Positions 53,075 to 58,541 of a stretch of DNA of 58,541 bases are shown here, piece after piece; position 1 is the first letter of the stretch, and every line of letters begins with the position of its first letter. The notes under the pieces were generated by a model that was not told the origin of the DNA, did no database searches, and was given only the letters and a program-made list of their open reading frames with translations. The position numbers were made by a program, and so were the translations under genes. Location of the stretch: the NCBI GenBank assembly GCA_031262105.1, contig JAISIH010000047.1, positions 1 to 58,541 on the forward strand, given 5' to 3'. The DNA is from Ruminococcus sp. (lineage in GTDB: Bacteria > Bacillota > Clostridia > Oscillospirales > Ruminococcaceae).

Positions 53075-53530
53075 TTAAGACTGGAATATTAAGAGGAAAG
53101 CGATAAGAAGCCCGTAAATCGCAACACCTTCACCCAAGGCTACGAATATAAGCGATTTTGAGAAGGAAGAAGGATCCTCCGAAACCGCGCCGATAGCCGC
53201 CGGAGCCGCCTTACCAACCGCGATACCGCACCCGAGAGAGCCAAGCCCAACCGCAAGCGCCGCGCCGATATAAGCAAATGCTTTATCCGAAAGCCCGGAG
53301 TCTTCCGCAGTCGCCGCAGTCGAAGTTGCTGTTCCTGTTGTTGCCGCCTCATCAGCCGCCGAAACGCTTATCGGAACTGCAATACAGAGGGATAAAACAG
53401 CGAAGAATGCGCAGAGGTTCGCGATAATTGCCTTTTTAACGTTTCTGCCCTTCTTTGTTTTAATGATAAAGGGGACAAAAAGGAGTGCTGTTACGATTAA
53501 CGGGAGTATGAAAATTAATGCTATGCTCAT
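53075..53530 (-). CDS. ntpK: V-type ATPase subunit K (membrane ring) with N-terminal extension
   Basis: 151 residues. The c-ring hairpin is at about 83-151 (KAFAYIGAALAVGLGSLGCG, then LIFVALGEGVAIYGLLIAF), with the ion-binding glutamate at 134. The first 82 residues form a second, unrelated part: two hydrophobic segments (about 3-24 and 36-57) and a hydrophilic Ala/Thr linker with an Ala-x-Ala-type site (SVSAAD) that could be a signal peptidase cut. Normal V-type K subunits are duplicated hairpins; here only one is present. Ion choice (H+ or Na+) cannot be told. Confidence 0.92.
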   Translation of the reverse strand: MSIALIFILPLIVTALLFVPFIIKTKKGRNVKKAIIANLCAFFAVLSLCIAVPISVSAADEAATTGTATSTAATAEDSGLSDKAFAYIGAALAVGLGSLGCGIAVGKAAPAAIGAVSEDPSSFSKSLIFVALGEGVAIYGLLIAFLLIFQS

Positions 53531-53548
53531 GGTTTTTTATTACCTCAC

Positions 53549-55504
53549 TTAATTTTTTTCGATAACATGAGTTTGAAGTTTAACGGGGGTAAATGCCTTG
53601 CCGTTGCCTTTATAGAAGCGCGAGAATATTTCGTAGAACTCGAGCCGCAGCACCTGAATTGCGACAATGAAGCCTTCAAGCCCCATTACGAAGAGGTTGC
53701 CGAAGATGACGATTGCGATGTTCGGATGCCCGCTCTCGACCCCTGCAAGGAGCATTACCACCGACATCATTATCGCATGGGAGAGGACAAATCCGCCGAT
53801 TCTGACAAAGGACAGCGCGTTCGAGGCGTAACCTAAGAGGAACTCGAAAAGCTCGAAGAAGTTTGTTGCGATAAATTCGCCCGGACTGCCGAATTTGTAA
53901 GGTTCGCGCTTTATCCAAGAGCTAAGCGGGTCGCGCATGAACATTACAAGAAGCGGCAGGATTACGACGAGTGCAATATAAAGCGGTGTTACAATCCCCC
54001 AGCCCAAAACCATCGACAGCATCATTATGAGGATTCCGACGAAGAATATAAGCCCCGCAATACCGTTGTTGGCGAAGAGTGCTTCTTCGTATTCCTTCGC
54101 CCTGACGCCCGTTACAATGTTTATGACGATCGAGATAATCATTATCACAATGCCGAGGGCAATCGCGCCGATAATTATCGGGAGGGCATTCGCCGTATTC
54201 GCGGTATGGAACGGGAGAATTCCTCCGAGTCCGATTGCCGTGAAGAAGTGGTCGAAGAAGGGCAGGTCTTCAAATCCGAAAAGGCTCCCGAATAAAAACC
54301 CGAATATCATACTCGAACAGCCGATCCGCTCCATAATCCGCCCGAGTGCCATCTTCTTTCGATGCCAGAGGATAAACCCGAGCAGCGCAACGCAGAAGCC
54401 ATGCCCAACATCGCCGAACATCATTCCGAAAAGGAGCGTGTAGGTTATCGCGACAAGGTTTGTCGGGTTGAAGCCGTTATACGACGGCAATCCGTACATC
54501 TCGACAAACATTCCGAACGGTTCTGAGAATTTGTTGTTGTTAAGCTTAATCGGCGGCTTTAATTTTCCGTTCTCCTCCGCCGGCTGCATGACGATCGAGA
54601 CGCTTGTTATCGGCTCGAAAATGCGCTGGAATTCGTCGTTGAAGGAGGATGGAATGAAGCCCACAATGTAGAATTTTGAGTTAACGACAGCGGCTTTGCT
54701 CCGCAGTTCAAATTGGTCGTGCTGCGTTAAAATCCGCGAGTAAACTCTGTTGAGATTGTTCTTTTCGGTCGCTAAAATCTCGGCAATGTTATCTTCACAT
54801 TCTTCGATTCCGTCTTTGTCCTCCGATATTGCCTTGTTTATAGCGTCAAGCGCATCAACGCCCACGCCCTCGACAAAATCGGGTATCCGCATACGCTCGA
54901 AATAGAGGCTGTCGAAGATTTCGTCAACCTCCGCAGAATAATTCACCGGGACAAAATAAACGCCCCAATAGAATTCTTTTTCTTTCGAGAAATATGTGAA
55001 ATAGAAAACCTTCTCGTTATAATAGGGCAGCTTCGCGTAGCTGTCAACCGGTATTCGCCCGAAACGCACCTTGATATGTTCGCAGTGGAAAAGCCGTTGG
55101 AAATCAACGTTCATTCCCGTGAGATGTTCAATCTGGAAAAGCGCCTGTTCATGTACCGAAAGGGATTCGTTAAGATCCTTCTTCTTCTCCGCGAATTTTT
55201 CAAGCTTTTCGAGAGTCGATTTAAGATAATTATTTATCGCTTCAACCGTCTTCGTGTTAACATCGGAATAATCGACAAACTCATAGTTCACGCTGTATCT
55301 TGCGGAGATTTCCTGCAAAGTTTTAAGCGGCGCAATGTAGGGGTTTATCTCCTTATCGGCGTTAAAACCGCGCTTTTTATCCGCAAGCCCGGTCGCCGAT
55401 TCAATATGAAAGCAACCGCATTCCGACAGTTTCAGAAGCGTAATGTCGAGGTCTTTTGTCATTCCGGCGATGTTAACAAGCGTCATTCTTTCAATTGATG
55501 CCAT
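53549..55504 (-). CDS. ntpI: V-type ATPase subunit I
   Basis: 651 residues, the a-subunit homologue that forms the ion half-channels. The N-terminal half (1-350) is cytoplasmic with coiled coils; about eight membrane helices follow. TLLFGMMFGDVGHGFCVALL and GYASNALSFVRIGGFVLSHA, with the channel arginine in SFVRIGGF, are conserved. ATG with GGGGGGA. The order C-I-K-F-E in transcription is intact. Confidence 0.96.
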   Translation of the reverse strand: MASIERMTLVNIAGMTKDLDITLLKLSECGCFHIESATGLADKKRGFNADKEINPYIAPLKTLQEISARYSVNYEFVDYSDVNTKTVEAINNYLKSTLEKLEKFAEKKKDLNESLSVHEQALFQIEHLTGMNVDFQRLFHCEHIKVRFGRIPVDSYAKLPYYNEKVFYFTYFSKEKEFYWGVYFVPVNYSAEVDEIFDSLYFERMRIPDFVEGVGVDALDAINKAISEDKDGIEECEDNIAEILATEKNNLNRVYSRILTQHDQFELRSKAAVVNSKFYIVGFIPSSFNDEFQRIFEPITSVSIVMQPAEENGKLKPPIKLNNNKFSEPFGMFVEMYGLPSYNGFNPTNLVAITYTLLFGMMFGDVGHGFCVALLGFILWHRKKMALGRIMERIGCSSMIFGFLFGSLFGFEDLPFFDHFFTAIGLGGILPFHTANTANALPIIIGAIALGIVIMIISIVINIVTGVRAKEYEEALFANNGIAGLIFFVGILIMMLSMVLGWGIVTPLYIALVVILPLLVMFMRDPLSSWIKREPYKFGSPGEFIATNFFELFEFLLGYASNALSFVRIGGFVLSHAIMMSVVMLLAGVESGHPNIAIVIFGNLFVMGLEGFIVAIQVLRLEFYEIFSRFYKGNGKAFTPVKLQTHVIEKN

Positions 55505-55519
55505 GATGTCCCCCCTTTT

Positions 55520-56557
55520 TTATATTATAATCATTTCAAAAAGTTCTTTTTCAGGCAAGCCGTATCGTATTCCCTCGATAATTGTCGTGATATTATTCAC
55601 TTCGGTTTCAAAGAGGAACATATAGGCATACACAGAAAGCATGGGAGAAGTTGAGGTATGGAGTGCGTGGCGGGCGTATTGATAACGAAGTTTTTGGGCC
55701 TCAATTTCAAGGTCGCCGTTAATTTCAATCCCCCTCGCAGTCATAACCCGCCCGTAATAGCTATGCGAAAAACGGTTTATAAACTCTTTTCCGTCGGGAG
55801 CATTCATAAGGTCGCTTCTGATTGCGGAGTTAAGCTTCCCGGGGAAGGGCAGCATATTTGCACGGATTTTTTCCGGCGTATACTCGAAATATTCTGTCAT
55901 GCGATATGCGTTAATTATATTGATAAGCTCAATATCTATCGTTATAAGGTTATAGAGCGGGCGCGATTCTTCCGTCTGAAAATAATCGGTGTTTAGGATA
56001 TGTTCGTAAAAGTAACTGCGAAGTGCCTTTTCTATCGGGTTATAATCCATCTTTCCGCTTTTTCGGAGCGGGATTTTTTCGATAATTTCGTGATAAGGTG
56101 TCTTCGCGATAACCTTCAAAAGGTCATCTCTCGTACGCGCTTTCGCCATTTCTATCTGCGAAAATCGGGTTAATTTATCAAGATACATCGGCATCTTTTC
56201 GATATGCTGTTCCGACTTTGCGTTGATATAATGCACAGCGTTGAGTATCTCGCGGACTTCCGCCTGAATCTGACGATAATCGAAGAAAACTTCCCCCGCG
56301 ATATGTTCAAAGCCGGTTATCTTGCTGTAATTGTCGTAAATGCTTCTGCGGAGAAGATCCTCGAGCATTCCGCGGTGAATGGTGTTTGAGTTAATGCCGG
56401 AAAGGGTTTCGCTGTAGTTTTGCTTATTCCGAAGCATCTCTGCAATGTCTGAAATACGGCGTTGGGCGGCAAGCTCGTTATAATCTGAAACCTTCATACG
56501 CTTACCGTACATAGCACGAAGCTTTGCAACCGTTGCGTTATGGTCGTCAATCCTCAA
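55520..56557 (-). CDS. ntpC: V-type ATPase subunit C
   Basis: 345 residues, helical socket between central stalk and ring (subunit d/C). LRAMYGKRMKVSDYNEL and DIELINIINAYRMTEYF are family patterns. The start is TTG with GGGGGAGG upstream. A 124-base gap with repeats lies between it and the upstream coiled-coil gene. Confidence 0.92.
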   Translation of the reverse strand: MRIDDHNATVAKLRAMYGKRMKVSDYNELAAQRRISDIAEMLRNKQNYSETLSGINSNTIHRGMLEDLLRRSIYDNYSKITGFEHIAGEVFFDYRQIQAEVREILNAVHYINAKSEQHIEKMPMYLDKLTRFSQIEMAKARTRDDLLKVIAKTPYHEIIEKIPLRKSGKMDYNPIEKALRSYFYEHILNTDYFQTEESRPLYNLITIDIELINIINAYRMTEYFEYTPEKIRANMLPFPGKLNSAIRSDLMNAPDGKEFINRFSHSYYGRVMTARGIEINGDLEIEAQKLRYQYARHALHTSTSPMLSVYAYMFLFETEVNNITTIIEGIRYGLPEKELFEMIII

Positions 56558-56584
56558 AGTTTAACCTCCCCCTTAATTCTCATA

Positions 56585-56678
56585 ATACGCCGTCTGAACA
56601 TCTGCAACATACGCCCTGCCCGAACATCAGCAATATACGCCCCGTCCGAACATCTGCCCCGTCCGAACATCAGCACCC
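56585..56678. repeat. four units of a ~26-base tandem repeat inside the V-ATPase operon
   Basis: Units start ATACGCC and share CCGAACATCWGC: 56585-56608, 56609-56634, 56635-56660 and a shortened copy 56661-56678. Spacing is regular (24-26, 26, 26, then about 18). They fill most of the gap between the subunit G/H and C genes. There are no unique spacers, so it is not CRISPR. Confidence 0.8.
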
Positions 56679-56681
56679 GGT

Positions 56682-56996
56682 TTAGCCGTTAACGATTGCC
56701 TTGACAATTTCGTCAACCCAACCGTTGCCTTTTTCGGCGAAGATGCTGTCTATGCGATCAATTTCTGTCTTTTTATTCTGCTCTATTTCGGCGTTCTTGC
56801 CCTCGGCTTTTTCGCTTTCGGATTTTTCGATTGCCGCAAGTTTTTCGTGTGTTTTTTTAAGCTTGTCGGAGATAATTTCATCGCGTTCGGTTTTCGCGCT
56901 TGCGATAATCTGAATACGCTTTTTATCTGCATCTGCCATCTTGTCTTTAGCCCGCTCGTCTATCTCGATTATATCGGATATTATGTTCTCTTCCAT
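56682..56996 (-). CDS. V-type ATPase coiled-coil stalk subunit (G/H type)
   Basis: 104 residues, almost fully charged coiled coil (ERAKDKMADADKKRIQIIAS, then ATERDE-like heptads and EQNKKTEIDRID). It fits the peripheral stalk partner of subunit E, called NtpG/H. Position at the head of the V-ATPase genes supports this; sequence alone is only a coiled coil. ATG with GGGGTGAAAG. The next upstream gene, UPF0210, is 38 bases away. Confidence 0.82.
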   Translation of the reverse strand: MEENIISDIIEIDERAKDKMADADKKRIQIIASAKTERDEIISDKLKKTHEKLAAIEKSESEKAEGKNAEIEQNKKTEIDRIDSIFAEKGNGWVDEIVKAIVNG

Positions 56997-57034
56997 TTTT
57001 TACTTTCACCCCTATCTATTAATTCTTCAAGCGC

Positions 57035-58393
57035 TTAATTTTTTAAGCTGTGCATCGGCGCGGGGATCAGTCCGCCGCGGCTTATGAATTTTGCGGGAGA
57101 ATATTTGTTGACGGGCATAACGGGACCTTTTCCGAAAAGCCCTCCCCAGTCGAGTTCGTCGCCGGGTTTCATGCCGATTGCGGGGATAACTCTCACCGCC
57201 GTTGTCTTCCCGTTAACCATTCCGATGGCTGCTTCGTCGGCGATTATTGCCGCGATTGTCTCGGGGGTTGTGTCGCCGGGAATTATAACCATATCTATTC
57301 CGACAGAACAAACCGCCGTCATAGCTTCCAATTTTTCGAGGGTTATCGAACCACACTCGGCGGCTTCGATCATTCCGGCATCTTCCGAAACAGGGATAAA
57401 CGCGCCGGAAAGCCCGCCGATCTTCGAGCAAGCCATTACGCCGCCCTTTTTAACGGCATCGTTAAGGAGTGCAAGCGCCGCTGTTGTACCCGGGCAGCCG
57501 CATTTTTCAAGCCCGATTTCCTCTAAGATATGTGCGACGGAGTCCCCGATTGCAGGGGTTGGAGCAAGTGAAAGGTCAACAATTCCGAAGGGAACGCCGA
57601 GCCTTTTCGCCGCAACAGTCCCGACAAGCTGTCCCACGCGGGTAATTTTATATGATGTCTTCTTTATAACATCGGCGATTTCGGTTATGTCGGCATCTTT
57701 ATATTTTGAAAGTGCGGAACGTACAACTCCCGGACCGGATACGCCGACGTTTATAATGCAGTCCGGCTCGCCGACCCCATGAAATGCACCCGCCATAAAG
57801 GGGTTATCGTCAACGGCGTTGCAAAAAACAACAAGCTTTGCCGCACCGAAACATTTGTTATTAACCGTTCGCTCGGCAGTTTCCCTGACAATTCTGCCCA
57901 TAAGCCCGCAGGCGTCAAGGTTAATCCCGGTTTTTGTGCTTCCGATATTGACGGAAGAACATACGCGGGAGGTTTCGGAAAGTGCTTCGGGGATAGATTC
58001 TATTAGCTCGCGTTCGCCGGGCGAAAAACCTTTTTGAACAAGCGCAGTATAACCGCCGATAAGGTTTACGCCGACAGTTTCCGCCGCCCTGTCCATAGTT
58101 TTCGCAAATACAGCGGGGGAAGACCCCCTGCAAGCCGCCGAAATAAGCGATATCGGCGTAATCGAAAGCCGCTTGTTAATTATAGGAATACCGTATTCTT
58201 TTTCTATAGTATTACCAACAAAAACAAGATTCTCCGCTTTTTTGCATATTTTATCATAAATTTTTGTGTTCGCTTTAGTTACGTCGGAGTCTATGCAGTC
58301 GGTGAGGCTTATCCCCATGGTTATCGTACGTATATCAAGATTCTCGTCCTGTATCATACGAATGGTTTCTAAAATATCGGTAGTATTTACCAA
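57035..58393 (-). CDS. UPF0210/DUF711 (PFL-like) family protein
   Basis: 452 residues. It fits UPF0210, a family with a pyruvate formate-lyase-like fold and unknown reaction: [17 protein letters not shown] near the start, [50 protein letters not shown], and [20 protein letters not shown]. The usual partner, an ACT-domain UPF0237 protein, is not visible, but the window ends 148 bases upstream. The start is TTG with GGAGG seven bases upstream. It is the first gene on this strand before the ATPase operon and may be co-transcribed with it. Confidence 0.92.
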   Translation of the reverse strand: MVNTTDILETIRMIQDENLDIRTITMGISLTDCIDSDVTKANTKIYDKICKKAENLVFVGNTIEKEYGIPIINKRLSITPISLISAACRGSSPAVFAKTMDRAAETVGVNLIGGYTALVQKGFSPGERELIESIPEALSETSRVCSSVNIGSTKTGINLDACGLMGRIVRETAERTVNNKCFGAAKLVVFCNAVDDNPFMAGAFHGVGEPDCIINVGVSGPGVVRSALSKYKDADITEIADVIKKTSYKITRVGQLVGTVAAKRLGVPFGIVDLSLAPTPAIGDSVAHILEEIGLEKCGCPGTTAALALLNDAVKKGGVMACSKIGGLSGAFIPVSEDAGMIEAAECGSITLEKLEAMTAVCSVGIDMVIIPGDTTPETIAAIIADEAAIGMVNGKTTAVRVIPAIGMKPGDELDWGGLFGKGPVMPVNKYSPAKFISRGGLIPAPMHSLKN

Positions 58394-58422
58394 AACATAA
58401 CCTCCGCCTTATACTAATCCAA

Positions 58423-58532
58423 GATAAAAAACATTGAAAATGTTTTTTATCTACCCGAAGCAAAGCTTCGGGTAAAGCGGCAAAGCCGCCTTGGGATGCC
58501 GTCAGTATTATTTCCGCTCGCCTTTGGCGAGC
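58423..58532. repeat. row of four short hairpins, three-base loops
   Basis: Four perfect inverted repeats with three-base loops stand in line: GATAAAAAACATT-GAA (58423-58451, 13 bp), TACCCGAAGC-AAA (58452-58474, 10 bp), GCGGC-AAA (58477-58489, 5 bp) and GCTCGCC-TTT (58516-58532, 7 bp). The first might be a terminator of whatever lies to the right or left. The others look like small palindromic repeat elements. Confidence 0.75.
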
Positions 58533-58541
58533 AACCGGCGC

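Noticed and set aside
56585-56678. CRISPR array
   Set aside because: Units follow each other without unique spacers and no cas genes are present.
1-58541. Mobile elements, prophage or transferred islands
   Set aside because: No transposase, integrase, phage structural gene or long terminal repeats were found; gene content and codon style look uniform.

Overview
The window looks like a chromosomal segment of a moderately AT-rich, low-GC Gram-positive anaerobe of the Clostridia, probably an uncultured Oscillospirales/Ruminococcaceae-type gut bacterium. The evidence is the combination of HPr kinase, WhiA, AddAB, a YlbJ-like and a SpoVB/MurJ-like membrane protein, strong GGAGG ribosome binding sites, a bacterial V-type ATPase, an NfnAB-type flavoprotein pair and tandem M42 aminopeptidases. 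The genus assignment is inference. No phage, transposon, CRISPR array or rRNA was seen, and almost all sequence is core metabolism and housekeeping.

Left part (1-16769, nearly all minus strand): a cut-off initiator tRNA, a monocistronic clpB, then a tightly packed unit read leftwards from 16769 to 2868: an oligopeptide-binding lipoprotein, addB, addA, a small membrane protein with an excisionase-like helix-turn-helix, a 2-hydroxyacid dehydrogenase, proB, proA, an unknown anchored protein and an EamA-type exporter. Gaps are 25 bases or less, and several genes overlap by one base. Divergent from it is a YlbJ-like membrane protein (plus strand), then prs and glmU (minus).

Middle part (20548-26511): thrS with a consensus promoter and no T-box, a PadR / HAAS-domain / PspC envelope-stress module on the minus strand, and a serC-serA serine biosynthesis operon.

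hprK-dnaE block (26448-35602, plus strand): hprK, a Nudix hydrolase, a PHP phosphoesterase, murB, rapZ, whiA, a DnaE that lacks its usual C-terminal domains, and a DUF2974-type hydrolase. This resembles the clostridial hprK-murB-rapZ-yvcK-whiA-ptsH-dnaE neighbourhood, but yvcK and ptsH are absent. It is followed by rpsB-tsf with its own promoter and a structured leader, then pheA-ispD-ispF.

Right part (39801-58541): a flippase (minus), murD and two M42 peptidases (plus), then a long minus-strand stretch: a DUF3465 lipoprotein, the two NfnAB-like subunits, a GNAT acetyltransferase and a complete V-type ATPase operon (H/G, C, I, K, F, E, A, B, D in transcription order) preceded by a UPF0210/DUF711 protein.

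The most unusual non-coding structure is a set of small repeats: a purine-rich ACAGAGG-type element fused to stop codons at two loci, three roughly 35-base repeats behind thrS, four units of a 26-base repeat inside the V-ATPase operon, and a row of four short hairpins (three with AAA/TTT triloops) at the right edge. The best protein-level oddities are the truncated DnaE, the PheA ACT domain with altered phenylalanine-binding motifs, the V-ATPase K subunit with an unrelated N-terminal membrane hairpin, and a membrane protein whose HTH domain is predicted to lie outside the cell.
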